A DNA stretch of 64,000 nucleotides from Cotesia glomerata (GCF_020080835.1 NC_058161.1:10419297-10483296); one strand, 5' to 3'; counted from the first letter of the stretch, positions 22,040 to 36,598 are shown. Program-made: numbers and translations. Notes: a model not told the origin generated them from the sequence alone.

Positions 22040-23329
22040 GTCTGTTTGTTTGTTATCTTTTGGAGTGCCTCTTTAAATACTGGGCACCTGGATGCGCCGG
22101 CATGATGGGCCGCGCTCTCCGCACTTTGGTCCGCGCATAATACACATTTCGCTGGGTTTTTGTATTCAGCAATCTTGTGTCCCTCTTGTCCGCACCTAAT
22201 ACATAGCTTAGACCGATCCACATTGCTCTTGCACTGGGATCCATGGTGTCCAAAGTGCCAGCACTTGAAACATTGGATTGGTCTCATTGCTAGTGTCACA
22301 ACAGCTGTCTGAGTACCTCTGTAGGCTTTACGAATCTTAATTGTCCCAGTGGTATCTCGCAGGTTTCTCCGATTACCATTCGCAAGGCGGCCTGAACATC
22401 CTCCTTGGTTGTGGTATCGTCAAGATCTCGGATTTCGACGTCTTCCTGTGGTCCTTTGCAGATTACCTTCGCGTCTTCTTGGAGGATGCCCGCGATGGTC
22501 TTCTGTAAGGCTTGGCCTCGGTCAGTGCTCTTCCTCGAAAGCGTAGTCAGCAAGCTCCTGGTCCTAGTTCTTTGGATCTTATCCACTGTAGTACGGACCT
22601 GTTCGTCAGGGACGTCCTGCTTTATTCGCTTCAGAATCTCAGCATACTTTGCCGTCTCTGCTGGGCGGATGATCAGTGCGTCCGGCCTGATCCGTTTGCG
22701 CGTTTTTTTCCGCTTAGTCTCTGGCCTGGGCTCCTTCGGCGGTTGCTTCTGGAGCTTTTCTTTTGCTTGCTTTCTCTTGGTCTTCCTTGACTGGACTTTT
22801 TGCCACTCATTCACCTCCTTTTTTTCACCGTTCTGTTACCGCGTTTTTCGGAGGACTTGGTTTAAGGTCCTTCTTCTTCTTAGTACGGCTGGTCATTGAG
22901 TCTGGGGAATTTCGCTCCTTCCTTTTCCCAGGCCTGATATCAGTTCCAGTTTCCTCACCGTCTTCGACAACTGACTCGACGTCACCCTCGCCACCTGTGT
23001 CCATCTCTTCGACAAACGTGTCGGCTTTTGCAGGTGAAACCGCTGTCGCACTCGTCTTCATCACGACATTTGTTGTATTGCTGTTGGATGTTCTGCCACT
23101 CTTTGTCCAGTTTCTTGAACCTTCTCAGGGCACTGCAGATGTTCGTCGACTTCGACTTGATCTCCTTGTGAACATTTTGCTTGGTTTGGAGAAAGTCCTG
23201 CAGTCCACTGACTAGCTTCTCCAAATGTACCAGAGCATCTGTCCTCTTCATGTTTGCACTAAGTAGCAGTGCGTCTTGCTGGGCATGAGGCCCGTTTTCA
23301 CTCTTGTTTGTTTCCTGTGAATTACTCAT
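22036..23329 (-). pseudogene. R1-clade ORF1 (gag-like), frameshifted
   Basis: Four open pieces in changing frames make up the ORF: 23329-22982 (starts MSNSQETNKSENG), 23064-22825 (acidic then Lys-rich), 22814-22296 (basic start, then VEIRDLDDTTTKEDVQAAL) and 22299-22036. At least three frameshifts are implied. The last piece has zinc knuckles: CFKCWHFGHHGSQC, CIRCGQEGHKIAEY (final Cys replaced by Tyr) and a third CVLC...H...C. Such proteins coat the RNA and carry it to the target. The final TGA overlaps the ATG of ORF2 as ATGA, which suggests coupled translation in the intact ancestor. Confidence 0.8.
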
Positions 23330-23870
23330 ACTTTTTGATTTACCAGCGCATCGTACGGAGTGGAGCGGGTTGCCATAACTAGGAACGGGTGTACCCTCGG
23401 AGATAGTACTCCTACCCCAGTTCCCTGAGGCCTAGCCGAGACTTAGCCAGTCCCGGAATACACGGACGGACTAGACTCGCTCGGAGCGGTGAAGATTCCG
23501 ATCTCTAACACTCACTGCGTACTTCCTGATCAAGGCCCGAAGTGGCTGGCTCCTGATCCACTGCTGCAACTTACACCTCGGCAGAGCAAGCTCACATCAG
23601 CCGTGGCCTGCATCGTCGGAAACTACGATACCGGTTCCGGTCACTCCCAGTGGGTCACAGCAGAGAACGATCGTCTTGCTAGGTCAGTTAGTGTGATCAA
23701 CCCATTACAGGGGAGTTTTATCCACAGGAGCTTATTTTGTTTGGTTATTTTGCTTGGCTCCTACCCGCTGTACCTTATCAACTAAGAGATTAAGTGTCAT
23801 CCAAGGACAGCGAGCATCCTCCCATCCGCTCGGGGAAACGCGTTCGGTAGCAGTTTCTCCTCAGCCCCGA

Positions 23871-23871
<1 letters not shown>

Positions 23872-23934
<63 letters not shown>
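23872..23934. repeat. (TG)n microsatellite at the LINE 5' junction
   Basis: About 63 bp of pure TG. On its right side the CTTCCCGC family resumes in reverse orientation (AACTTTTGAACGGTTGAACC). Confidence 0.95.
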
Positions 23935-25610
<1,676 letters not shown>

Positions 25611-25619
25611 TTTTTATAG

Positions 25620-25877
25620 TACTTAATATCCCCTTTAAAATAAACTTTGGCCCATGTCTGTAACTATAATCGTTTTCGAGATATTACAAAAACAAATTTG
25701 AAAAACTTGAAAATGGTGAAATTTTGAATCTTGTATAGCTTTTCGAAAAAAATTTTTTTAATTTTTTCCCTTGGCACAACTTTGTTTTATGATAAAAGCA
25801 AACTTGTGACCAAACTTCATCCAAATCGGAAGGGGTCGATTCCAACTATTGGTCGATTTGACATGGAATGACCCATA
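25620..25877 (-). repeat. CATTCCATGTCAAATCGACC repeat, reverse copy
   Basis: It ends TTGGTCGATTTGACATGGAA TGACCC on the plus strand and is a near-perfect reverse complement of 14228-14475. It directly follows a CTTCCCGC head segment. Confidence 0.75.
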
Positions 25878-26161
25878 TACGTTTTTAGTCTGTTAAAATA
25901 AAATTTTTACAATGCCAATTACACCATACTTAGCACCATTATTAAAAATAAAAATTTAAATAATAGAAATTCTAATATTAGAAATAAAAATTGGTCTCCG
26001 TACACTATAGCTACCTGTTACTGTATAAATAATGTACCTTAATGTTTTCTGCATTCTTTTAATATAAATCTATGTAAGAAAAGCTCAATCTTCATCGTCG
26101 AGAATTTTTAAGATTTGATTCAAGGCATAAAAATGAACAACCGATGACCAAAGAGATCCAA

Positions 26162-26530
26162 CCCGAGTCGAAATATCAGACCCGTTTAAGCTGTAAAAGT
26201 TTCCAAATCCTTTGTAGTTCAATTCGCCGCCTTAGAAGACGCCTGTTTTGGCAGTAAAAGTCGGAGTGAACTATGGATACAGTGAAAACAGGTCCATTGA
26301 GTTCCGTTTTCAATGTAAATTTTATCCAAAGAATAATAATAATAATGCAGAGTCGAAACATCAGACCCGTTTTAGCTGTAAAAGTCGAGGTGAACTAAAG
26401 ACATAGTGAAAACAGCTCCACTGAGTTCCGTTTTCAATGTAAATTTTATCTAAAGAATAATAAATAATAATAATAATACTAATATCATTATTAGTAGATT
26501 TCATAATAATCTAACTATTGCAGTCGTCCT
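26162..26530. repeat. ACCCGAGTCGAAA-family piece with internal duplication
   Basis: It starts ACCCGAGTCGAAATATCAGA. Two direct units (about 26172-26342 and 26354-26460) share GTGAAAACAG, GAGTTCCGTTTTCAATGTAA and AAAGAATAATAA. The first unit has an extra ~60 bp. An AATAAT tract follows. No right-hand end was found. Confidence 0.55.
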
Positions 26531-26634
26531 TATAGCGCAACTTTTAAAAAATTCACCCATTTTCTGAATCAGCTTGACAAACTGAGTCAGAAAATATCTT
26601 TCATTCAAAAGTTTATATGTCGCGTTCCAGATAT

Positions 26635-27375
26635 CATAAAGGCGTATACCGGCAAAAGGCCCCGGTGAAAAGCTATCGGTGCGTATAAAATAATTTTTTT
26701 CGGGAATCGACGAATTTTCGTCTGAAATGTGCGGAAATGCAGAAAAAAAATTTTATACGCCCTTATGGCTCCCGGGACCCACCTCGGATGCCATAAGGGC
26801 GTATAATAAGATTTTTTTTTTACGGGAATTAACTTATTGTTACCTGAAACGTTGAGAAATACAAAAAAAATTTTTCTCAAATAAAAATTTTTTTTGAAAA
26901 TTTAATTTTTTTTTGTCCAAAACAAATTTTTAGTTTGGAGAAAATTTTTTTTTTGCATTTCTGCACGTTTCATACAAAAATAAAATGATTCCCGAAAAAA
27001 ATGAACCAATATATTTTTGTATTAAACGTGCAGAAAAGCAAAAAAACATTTCACTTCAAATTAAAAATTTTTTTTGGACTTAAAAAAAATTAAATTTTCA
27101 AAAAAATATTTTAATTTTGAGAAAGATTTTTTTTTGTATTTTTTGACGTTCCAGGTAAAGATACCTGATTCCCGAAAAAAAAATTATTTTTATACGCCTT
27201 TATGGCTCCCGGGACCCACCTCGGATGCCATAAAGGTGTATGAAAAAAATTTTTTTTTGGGAACCGACGTATTTTTTCGTGAAATGTGCAGAAATGCAAA
27301 AAAAATATTTCACCAAAGTAAAAATTTTTTTTGGACTTAAAAAAAAAATGAAATTTTTATTCTACGCCCTTATGG
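26635..27375. repeat. Clustered ATACGCCCTTATGGC inverted repeats
   Basis: Words TATACGCCCTTATGGCTCCC and GCCATAAGGGCGTATAA face each other across CGGGACCCACCTCGGATG at 26755-26805 and again at 27190-27245. Between them are several half-units with long A/T runs and TGCAGAAATGCAAAAA. It looks like a decayed foldback or nested MITE cluster. The short open frames on both strands are repeat-derived. Confidence 0.6.
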
Positions 27376-27419
27376 CATCTGTAACGCGATTTGTTAGCGA
27401 TTGCTAAAAATGAAAATTT

Positions 27420-27900
27420 ATTATTTAACCGAAAAATTGCATACCGTCAAAATTGGTATAGTCTTAAAAAAATTACAATATAATAATTTACAGTTGAATT
27501 TTTAATATTGAGAATTTTAAACATTATAATTTATAATAAAACATTCAAAATGTACAGAACGATGTACAAATTCTCAAGTATTATAAGAATTTGAATTATG
27601 CATTTTTTTAATTAATAAACATTTTTAAAAAATAGTTAATATTTATCAAAACACAATATTAAATAACAGAAATTATCTAAATAATGAACCGTCACACTTC
27701 GTCACTGCATAAATTTAGCTTACAAGAATGATAAAGTATATTATCTTATAGGTCGTACGGTGTAGGGGTTAGTTATCGGTCTGGCAAGCGCACGTCTCGG
27801 GTTCGAGTCCCGGTTAGAACGAATGCGATTTTCACTTTATTTTTATAGGTAGCGAAAGTTAGGTCTAATTAAAGAATCAAGCGGGTCTAAACATGTGTTA
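27420..27900 (+). mobile_element. tRNA-like repeat (SINE-like), copy 2
   Basis: Bases 27755-27830 read TCGTACGGTGTAGGGGTTAG, GTCTGGCAAGCGCACG and a good B box CGGGTTCGAGTCCCG. The T arm can form four pairs (CGGG/CCCG), but the acceptor stem pairs at only about four of seven positions, so it is not a functional tRNA gene. The ~340 bp upstream match the complement of 480-830. No target duplication was identified. Confidence 0.6.
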
Positions 27901-27973
27901 GCTCTATATTAAAAATAATATAAAAAAAAAAAACTCGAAAAATTCTTTTTTTTATCATTTTACTAATAACAAA

Positions 27974-28032
<59 letters not shown>

Positions 28033-28305
28033 AAAAACAAAAAAAAATCGGTCTCTAGTTGGGTTCGAACCTGCGTCCCTAGGCACGGTACAACAAAAGT
28101 AATTATTATTATTTGAATTGTTATTATTATTCAACGCCTGGTTAGACTGTAATCCTGTCAAAATGGGACAAAACTCCACTATTTACAGTCAAACCAGGCG
28201 TCGAGTTTATATAGTATTTAGCTGAGCAGTCTTTCCTGACCACTCAATTTTTTAAGAATTGTTGGAAAAAAGTACAGCTTCAACGGGTCTGAATTTTCGA
28301 CTCGG
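27974..28305. mobile_element. (TTA)n tract and right end of an ACCCGAGTCGAAA-family element
   Basis: A 57-bp TTA tract (27974-28030) is followed by a tRNA-like T arm (GGGTTCGAACCTGCGTCCC, 28061-28079), then CGCCTGGTTAGACTGTAATC, an inverted CAGTCAAACCAGGCG, and the terminus GAATTTTCGACTCGGG near 28288-28303. The order TAA tract, GGTCAAACCAGG words, CGACTCGGG end mirrors the left end at 1881-2121. Confidence 0.5.
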
Positions 28306-28309
28306 GAAG

Positions 28310-30055
28310 TTCAAGACCCAATCACGCCAAAGACTTTTTCATTAGATAATTTCATCTCAATGCTATTTAAAATCGCCATTTAATTTTGAGATTATAATGA
28401 ATATCTGATGCCGTATCATTCTTAATTTTTTTGAAAATTAGTTTTCTCTTTCAAAATTTACATTGGTATCTGATTGGGGCTTTGAGCTGATAAAAATTTT
28501 TAATCCTGTAACAAATCATGAGTACAAGTAAAAAAATCAAATAATTAATTCATGTGTAACCTGTTTGTACGTTCGTATGGAAAATCTGGTTGGATCATGC
28601 ATGTTATATAGATTGAATATCATACGTAACGGTACAGTAAATTTAAAAAGTTTATCTTAAAAAACTAATAAAAAATATGCTTTATGAACAAGTCAAACTA
28701 AAAAGAAGAAACGCATTTTGATTGATTATCAGTGTTTAAAGTAATTTTAGAGTGATTAAAAAAAATTATTTTATTTTTAACTTTCTAAAGAAAGTTTGAA
28801 ATATTTGATATTAATTGTTGTGAATATTATTTGGTAGATGTTTGTAAGACGACACGAAAAAAAATATCGCGATGGTAGCTACACGGGAAAAAGAAAGAAG
28901 CAAAAACTATATTCTAAATAGTAATAAGTGTCGATTCAAATTTAAAACTAGAAAAATTGCAGTTCGAAATAACATTTTTAAATTTTAAACATTGAATGTT
29001 AATTTTTACAGCTTTAAATATAATATTCGCATTTTACAATGTGATTCTTCCAAAATCTGTAAAAATTATAGATAACTGTAGTTTCTCTACTTTTTCATAC
29101 GAAGCGCCACGTTACATTACATAATATAATTTTTCCTTTTTTCTTTTTTCCGTATATTGAGTAGATCGTTATCGTAGTATCGTGTTGATTACAATACAAC
29201 TTCATTATTTTTACGAAACTTTGAATCCTGATTACCACGATTTGTGTATTTTTAATTTATCAATACGTATAGTAATCGTAATGGAATTTTTACTCACTAC
29301 CGCGACCCACGTTCGCAGCGCCATCACTTATAATCAAAGTCTTAAGTTACTCGTGAATGTTTATTGTGACAAAATTGATAAAACAATTTTTATTTATTCT
29401 TTTAATTTATATTAACAGCATAATAATATTAATAGTGACACTTTAAGGCTAAATATTTACCAGTATGAATTATAAATGTGGAATTAATCCTTTGTGGAAT
29501 CGCGATATGTAATATGGAAACGCCGTCGCGACCATAGCGATACAAGCGTACGATATCCGGATCCATGTGAATCGTAATCATTTCGATATAGTGTGTTAAG
29601 CATATACTGGACATATAGAGTATAGTCACTTGAGTATCGTGATAATCACGATACTGTTTAGTGATGAGCGCGATATTTTTTTCTTCGTGTAGTCATCACG
29701 AAAATATTTTAATTACTATTTTTGAATGATTGATTACAAAAAATTTTGACGAAAAAAGGGTGTCAAACAACTTTAATTTTTGGGATCCGAGTCGTATAAA
29801 TTTTTTTTAATACCATATAATTGAAAAAAGGGCAATATTTACTGCTATTCTACGGATAGCGTATATTTATGAATTGTAAAATTAGCAATTTTTTTTATTC
29901 TAATAATGATATTAAGATATATTCATAAAATACTGTATTGCCATCCGTCTTATAGACGTATGCAAATTTTCAAATTAATAAAATGTCTTCAAGTTGATTA
30001 AAATGACGTAAAAGATTCTGTTACATAGATAGATAGATAAAAATCAAATTAATAT
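28310..30055. other. No gene identified (1.7 kb)
   Basis: AT-rich sequence with an open frame of 77 codons at 29182-29415 that starts with a plausible ATG but shows no recognisable domain. GCTACACGGGAAAAAGAAAG at 28879 resembles the ends of small TIR elements. Nothing else was supported. Confidence 0.5.
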
Positions 30056-30059
30056 AAAA

Positions 30060-30640
30060 AAATCTGAAAAACGGTTAACCTGCAGGCCATCTCTGGAACT
30101 TCCCGCTTTTTTCAAGCTTGAAAATTCAAGACTTATATCAAAACAACAATTCTTTAGAAATTTTTAAATCGCTATAACTTTTAAACGCCTCATTTGATTT
30201 TGATTTACTTGACGTCATTCAACGCAGTTTTTCAAGTACAAAAATTGTTTGTGAAGTCTTAAGTCGATAGATCGAAAAATTTAAAAGTTATATAAAAAAA
30301 AACGATAATTTGGAAATTTTTAAATGGCTATAACTTTCGAATACATCATTCGATTTTGACTTACTTGGCGGCATTCAACGCAGTTTTTTAAGTCAAAAAA
30401 GGTATCTCTGAATACTGGAGTTGATTAGTCAAATATTTTAAAAGTTATTTCAAAAGAACTTAAAAAAAATTTTTTTTTGAGTTTTTACTTTTTAAATATC
30501 TTTGAAACGGCTCGACAAATTGACATAAAAGTCTAATCAACTCGAAGTCTCAATGAACACTTTTGAACGCTGTATCGTTCATCTTGATCGGTTGATTCGT
30601 TCTCAAGATATCGTAGAACAAAATTTTATTTACATACATA

Positions 30641-30712
<72 letters not shown>

Positions 30713-30870
30713 TACACACGCGCGTCCGGAAGTCCAGTCGGAAACAGTCGCAACAGTGTCCTAAGACCTCAAAACGTAGAGATCTGATAAAATCTTGCAT
30801 TCTCAAAATCGGACCGAAATCTATAACTTTTACATTTGAAAATAATTAATCTTCATAGCGGAAAGTTAAA
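30060..30870 (+). repeat. CTTCCCGC-family copy with AC tract
   Basis: The head GAAAAACGGTTAACCTGCAG and AACTTCCCGC lie at 30063-30110. The body has three GGCTATAACTTT-type units and an AC tract at 30644-30710. The end is AGCGGAAAGTTAAAA near 30858. It is more diverged than the copy at 33335. Confidence 0.65.
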
Positions 30871-30879
30871 AAAAATCTA

Positions 30880-33325
30880 TGAAAATAGTGTTAATAATAA
30901 TAAAATGCAGTTTGATTGGTCACGTTTTATAACATTGTTACTCTGTTGTCGAACCGAAGAATCATTAGTATTTTCTCTTTATTCCTCAACCCTTTTTTGG
31001 TCGCGCTATGAGTGAATCGCCGTCTAACAACTACTCAGCCTATAGAGATTCGCTATAGTGCGAGCGAGAAACTAAAAAAGACACGACCAACGAAGGGTTA
31101 ATCCTGAACTTCTTATTCCAACCACAGAACATTAGTTAGAAAAAAAACGTCATTGACAATCTTTAACTAACATCTACATGACGAAAATTAAATAATTACA
31201 ATTATTATAGTTTTTTTATAAGAGTTATTAGTTATTAGTAATTCAAATGTTATTGATTAAAATCTAACTATGGTAATAGTTTTCATCATGATAGTAATAG
31301 TTACCATCTCGTGTAGTCAAAAATTATAAATCTAATAATGGTACCTATTACTATTATCGTGATGGTACCATAATAATATTTTATTCAATACTAGTAACTA
31401 TTATAAAAGAGCGATAATAATTATAATCAATTAATTTTCTTCATGTATTGCAAATATCAATCACCATAAGAATCGTCCATAAAATATCAAGTTCTATAGA
31501 TAAAAAATATTGATTAATGTTTTTAGTTATTCGAGGATTTTTGTTTTCTAACGTTTCATGTCTTAAAATTCTTATAGAAACGTCTTCTATAGACTTGAAT
31601 TAAAATTATTGAGCGAAATAAAATTAATACTTTCTAACTTTATCGTGAATTTTTCAACAACTTTGACTGAAACGAAGCTGAAATTTTTAAAATGGAAAAA
31701 GAATTCTCAGCAAGATGACCAGCCAATCACTACTTTTTCATAAAATTACGAAATAGGAGGGATTCAATTTTATAAAAAAGAATTTGGTTTAAGAGAATTT
31801 GTTCTATAAATTCTTTCAAAACAACATTTATTACTTGCATTTACTCATGGTGCTAAAATTGCCATTGGTTCTTATGTATTTATTATTGTTGATTGTTTAT
31901 TTTGTAGTATAATCTTGTTTAGCAAGGTTGTACCATCTGTAAGTTAAACTCAGAACTTTACTAACAGTCTTAGGGTATTCAAGAGCTCTATTGTTCCGTT
32001 TGATAACTTTCTTTTGGAATAATCATTTCAATGCAACTCTCATGACCAGTTGATGTCAAGCTGTTATCGAGACGCAAAATACAACAATATACCTTGGATA
32101 GCTTCACTTTCTATTTAACATGCATTAAGAACATGCAGTTCAGTACTGTTAGTAAAGTTATTGTAGAGTTTACGTAAAATCTTTCTGAATCAAAGTTGTA
32201 TACAATTTGATGAAAATCTACGACCGGGATTGGAATGAAAGTTAACATCAAGCTTATAGTCAACTCTTATACTACAAATTTACTGAAATAACTCGTATGT
32301 TAAGTATTGACATCAACTTGCAGAGCTTACTGTCAACTTAACTAAAACTTGCTTTGTCAACTCTTTACGTTCAGTTGGTTGCCGAATCCGGACGCAGATC
32401 GACGGCAAGTTACCACAGTTATCAGGGTGTGTATCAATCTAGATATCTGGGTATACAGATAGGCAGCAATAGGAGGAACGCAATAATTACCTCGCTACGA
32501 CAAACTTGATAGAGATTGACAACGATTATTGTTGTTTTGTGTACCATTGAAAGATGAGTAATGTAGAAGACCAAACAGTGATGACAATTCGAATATATAT
32601 TGACCGAAAAGTTTAGGATTTTCAGATTTTGTTGAGTTGTCTTCAACGTACACTTATCTAAACTACGATCGCATTGCTTCAAAGACAAGGATGTTAATCT
32701 GACAAAAATATTTGGAAATAAAATTTTGCAGTAAACTGAAGTTAGAATGGTTTTAACCATTTTAAATTAAACATTTTTATTCAAAAACCATAGTGATAAA
32801 AATGTATTATAGCACTATTGATCTAATTCTTCTGCTTTGCGGGCTAATACCAGAGTGAAAGATTTGCGTACAGTGTCGCCATTTTGATTAAGAGCGTTGT
32901 ACTTAAATGTGCGGGTAAATTCGGAATTTATTTAAATTAATTAAAATTTTTATTTTCTTAATTTTTATGTTGTTTTTAATAATCATTACAAAAGTCCATT
33001 TGTTTTTATTAATTTACTAAATAAATAAACGATTGAAAGTTTTAATATTTACGATACTCTTATTCTGTTCCTCGTTAATTTACAAATACTTAAAAAACTA
33101 ATTAAATTTACTGAAGGCGATTTTCAAAACCAGGTTGTTTATCAAAACTTATTGCACGCCTCATAGCGCGAAAAGCGTGAGGTTGTGCGTTATACTTGAC
33201 TAGTGATTTCTTTCTCTTGCTACCAGAAAAAAAGCGCAATTCGGTCAAACCCGACATGGATCAGTAGATTTATTTAACGAATATAGAATAATTAATAATA
33301 ATAAACATGAAAATACGTGATCCTA
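30880..33325. other. No gene identified (2.4 kb)
   Basis: AT-rich, with ATAGTAATAGTTACCAT-type words at 31220-31400 and GTCAACTT/AAGTTGAC words at 32030-32400 that resemble the MITE at 35513. A 108-codon minus-strand frame (32760-32434) shows no domain. Confidence 0.5.
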
Positions 33326-33334
33326 AAGAGTTCA

Positions 33335-33930
33335 CCCTAAAGGCCATCCCTGCAACGTCCCGCTAATTCCATACCTGGGCGCTTAAAATTATACTTATGA
33401 CGTTTTTGAGTTTTTTGAGCTCAAAATATAATTTATGTGATATCTTTAGCTCACTAAGCTCAAAGAGATAGTATTTCTATGCATTTGAGCTCTTCGAGCT
33501 CAAAAGTCTGATAGAAGTTTCATAGAACACTACTTTTGGAATTTTCAAACAGCAATAAATTTTGAATGGATCAACCGATTTTCACGCGGTTGGTGGCATT
33601 CGACGTAGTTTTATCAGCTTCATAAAGAATTCACGATATCTCTCGAAGGAATTAACCGATTTCAACCAGCTTGGTGGCGATCGACGTGGTTTTTTATTAT
33701 ATAGAGCTAATTAGTTTTTGGAATCGATCGGTGGAGCCGTTTAAAAGTTATTCCAAAAAAACCACATTTGAAAAAATTTTTTTTTTCAGTTTTTTGAAGA
33801 TTTCTCAAAATCTATCGATCTGAATCGGTCCAAATAGTTTTCAAAATCTAAGTTTGGTCAAGCCCTTTCGAATGGCACCAACCGCGATGAAATCGGTCAA
33901 GCCGTTCAAAAGTTATAAGCGGTTCCCATA

Positions 33931-34013
<83 letters not shown>

Positions 34014-34543
34014 TGTCGGGACATGGGTGTTTTCGAGAGTATCTACACCGCTTTAAGCACGATGACTCTTCGGAGTGCCCGTCCTGCCCAGGAGCTGCTG
34101 AAGACGCGGAGCACGTCTTCTTTGTATGTCCTCGTTTCGATCCACAGCGTGAAGAACTGGAGAGGATCCTGAACCAGAGAATGCAACCAGATTCACTAGT
34201 AGAAGCAATGTTGTCATCAGAAGCTGCCTGGAACGCTACCAACACGTTTGCAACAGAAGTCCTTAAAGACTTGCGTTCCACCGAAAGAAAAAGAGCAAAT
34301 AGCAGAAGATAGAAGGAAGATAGTTAACACCTTAGCCACCAGAAGGAAGAGCAGTAGCTAGATCCTCCCTTCACGAAGTAATGCCTGACGGCGGTTTCCA
34401 TGAGGGATTAGAGGAAAGAAGGAAAAGGGGTTTAGGGTTTAGTGGGTAGGGGCGTTAGTGTCGAATTAGTATGACGCTGCGTCGAGTCGCCACATATCCA
34501 GGCCAAACAGCTATGCCTAGAATCCGTAAAAAGGATTCCCTAC

Positions 34544-34596
<53 letters not shown>

Positions 34597-34755
34597 ATAC
34601 ATACAGACACAGTGACAACCTCGCGGGAGTAGTCAGGGAAGTTTCCTATGACCTTCAAACGTCGAGATCTGATAAAAACTCGATTTTTGCAAAACGGGGT
34701 GAAAACAATAACTTCCCGATTTTTGAAAATCTTCGATTTTCTTAGCGGGAAGTTA
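33335..34755 (+). repeat. CTTCCCGC-family copy split by a LINE fragment
   Basis: The head (CAACGTCCCGCTAATTCC) is at 33354 and the body runs to an AC tract at 33935-34012. After the LINE fragment the AC tract resumes at 34547-34594, then CAAACGTCGAGATCTGATAA and the terminal hairpin CTTCCCG...CTTAGCGGGAAG to 34753. The body 33735-33935 is almost identical to 24890-25105. Confidence 0.8.
34013..34546 (+). mobile_element. R1-clade LINE 3' fragment in an AC microsatellite (copy 3)
   Basis: The 534-bp insert corresponds to 44306-44841 of copy 2, with only a few differences over more than 500 bp. It encodes the last 99 codons of ORF2: SGHGCFREYLHRFKHDD, the zinc motif CPSCPGAAEDAEHVFFVC, and the stop at 34310-34312, then the 3' UTR ending AAAAAGGATTCCCTACAAA. 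AC repeats lie directly on both sides. Extreme 5' truncation is usual for LINE insertion. The longer open frame that joins the AC tract to this sequence is chance. Confidence 0.9.
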
Positions 34756-35512
34756 AAATCGTTAAAAAGTCAACGAATTCTTGCTTAAATTAAAGATAAT
34801 TGTATAAAATTGACGATTAATAAAAAAAGCCTCTTAACGTGTTTTAAGCTAAATTTCATTCTTTCAAAATGTATTCAAGGTTGAAGTCAAAAGAAAATTT
34901 CAGTTTTTCCAATGTAAAGTTAATTTGTTCGGATTAACTGAATAATTTTTTTTTTATAGGACGTTCAATTTCCTTTGAGAGTACTTGTTGCATTTTTTTT
35001 TATTCTGACTTTTTTGTGAGTTACAAAATTCTGAAGTCAAATAATAAAATTTTGAAATCATACCGATGTTCAAGGAACGATTGTAAGGAAACGGTTCATC
35101 TGACGACAAATTTTAATTCTACATTCTTTCATGTAGAGCATTCAATTTCCTATAAAAAAGGTGATTAAGTTGATTTTGTTTACCGCGATAGTTTGGAACA
35201 TATGAATCAATGACCCGCTCAGTATGAAAAAATCAAAAATTGCGATGATAGATCTCTCAATATTGATATTAAGAGCTCAAATGCTCAGAATAATTTTTTT
35301 TTGTCATGCCAAATAATATTTTCGAAGTACAGTTAGAAAAAAAAAATAGTCGATTTTTTTGCCCCAGTTTAATATTTGTATATTACAAGTTTTCCTTCAA
35401 CTTGTATTTGATTACCGGCCGTAGATTTCGATCAACTTGCATCCCAATGTTGCTCACGAAGAAACTTACCGTAAGCTTGGCATCAATTGATTCCTAACTA
35501 CTGATAACCAAC

Positions 35513-35840
35513 TAACTGCCCAGTTAGCACAAATGAAATCAAGTTTACGTAAACTTGAGGCCGGAATAGGACGTAAAGTTTACGGAAACAGTAAAGTAAC
35601 AGTTGTACTTGTACCTATTTTATGTCACGTTAACGTCATCTTTTCGTAAACTTCGCGTCAACTTTGAATGAACCTTTTGATCGATTCCGACAGTAAATTT
35701 GCGTCAACTTGATGAGTAAGTTATAGTCAAGTTCTCTGAGACTGTTGCAAATGGAAATGTTGACGCGAAGTTTACGTAAACTTGATGTAAACCATTGAAC
35801 ATCAACTAGTTGATTGTTAACTCGTGTTAACTGGGCGGTT
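35513..35840. mobile_element. MITE with TAACTGCCCAGTTAGCAC ends
   Basis: The left end TAACTGCCCAGTTAGCACA and the right end TCGTGTTAACTGGGCGGTTA are imperfect inverted copies. The 328-bp interior has many ACGTAAACTTGA/TTTACGTAAAC words. No coding capacity. 34760-35512 shows no gene. Confidence 0.7.
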
Positions 35841-36124
35841 ATATGAATATTATTACGTTATTTATAAGCTGATAAAGGTACTTACTTCACCTCTTTCTGT
35901 TTCTACCTTATCAAACACCAGTAATAGATATTTCTATCAAAAGTCACGAAATATTTACATTTAAATTTCAGATTCCTAGTAAACTTAAATATGATTTACA
36001 TATTATATTGGAATTTAATCAATTGTGTCCATGGATATAATAAAAACATGTAAATTGATTGATTACTACATGGAAAATCATTGATTCTCCGTGTCGAATA
36101 TTATTTGCTAACAAATATCATATA

Positions 36125-36199
36125 TCCAAAAGATATAAAAAAATCCATGTGTGTATTCAAATGAAAGGTCTCGATAAGTGTAATATCAGGATGAGCTTA
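36125..36199. mobile_element. Half of a foldback (CGAGACCTTTCATTTGAGTA family)
   Basis: GTATTCAAATGAAAGGTCTC followed by GATAAGTGTAATATCAGGATGAGC matches the right arm of the complete copy at 61430-61700. The rest of this arm continues at 40544, so the 4.3-kb unit between has split it. Confidence 0.75.
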
Positions 36200-36529
36200 T
36201 CCGGGTCAAAAAATTTAGTCTGTTTTATGATTAATAAAAATTTTTAATATTTTTCATTCAATTTAATTTTATTATGTGCATCTATATTATATAAGAATTT
36301 AATCTGTTTTTGCCCGTACTATTCCCAATTCAGACCAATTTCAGATCATTTTTAATGTTATAATAAAATTGTTTTCTATTGTTTCAAGACCAAAATCAGA
36401 CTTTTTTTGTCACAATCATTTAACTGGTTTTGATCGCATCAAGGTCAAAAACAGACCAAAACGTTGCATAATTTTTAGTCGGTTTTTGATCGCCTGTAAA
36501 TCAAAAACAGACCTGTTACGAATTAGGTA

Positions 36530-36598
<69 letters not shown>

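Larger units (their letters stand above)
19100..23871 (-). mobile_element. R1-clade non-LTR retrotransposon, near full length (copy 1)
   Basis: About 4.8 kb on the minus strand: 5' UTR (23871-23330), ORF1 with gag-type zinc knuckles, ORF2 with APE endonuclease and RT, and a decayed 3' end. The 5' end abuts a (TG)n tract, read as (CA)n in element orientation. Microsatellite-targeted lineages (Waldo in ACAY repeats, Mino in AC) are known in the R1 clade, and two other copies here also touch AC or ACAT tracts. ORF1 carries frameshifts and ORF2 three nonsense codons, so this copy is dead. Confidence 0.8.

Noticed and set aside
27755..27830. Functional tRNA gene
   Set aside because: Good A and B box order, but the acceptor stem pairs at only about 4 of 7 positions, the D stem is broken, and a diverged inverted copy exists at 396-475. 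It is a tRNA-derived repeat.
29182..29415. Small plus-strand gene of 77 codons
   Set aside because: It has an ATG and normal composition but no recognisable domain, splice sites or conservation evidence, so I could not support it.
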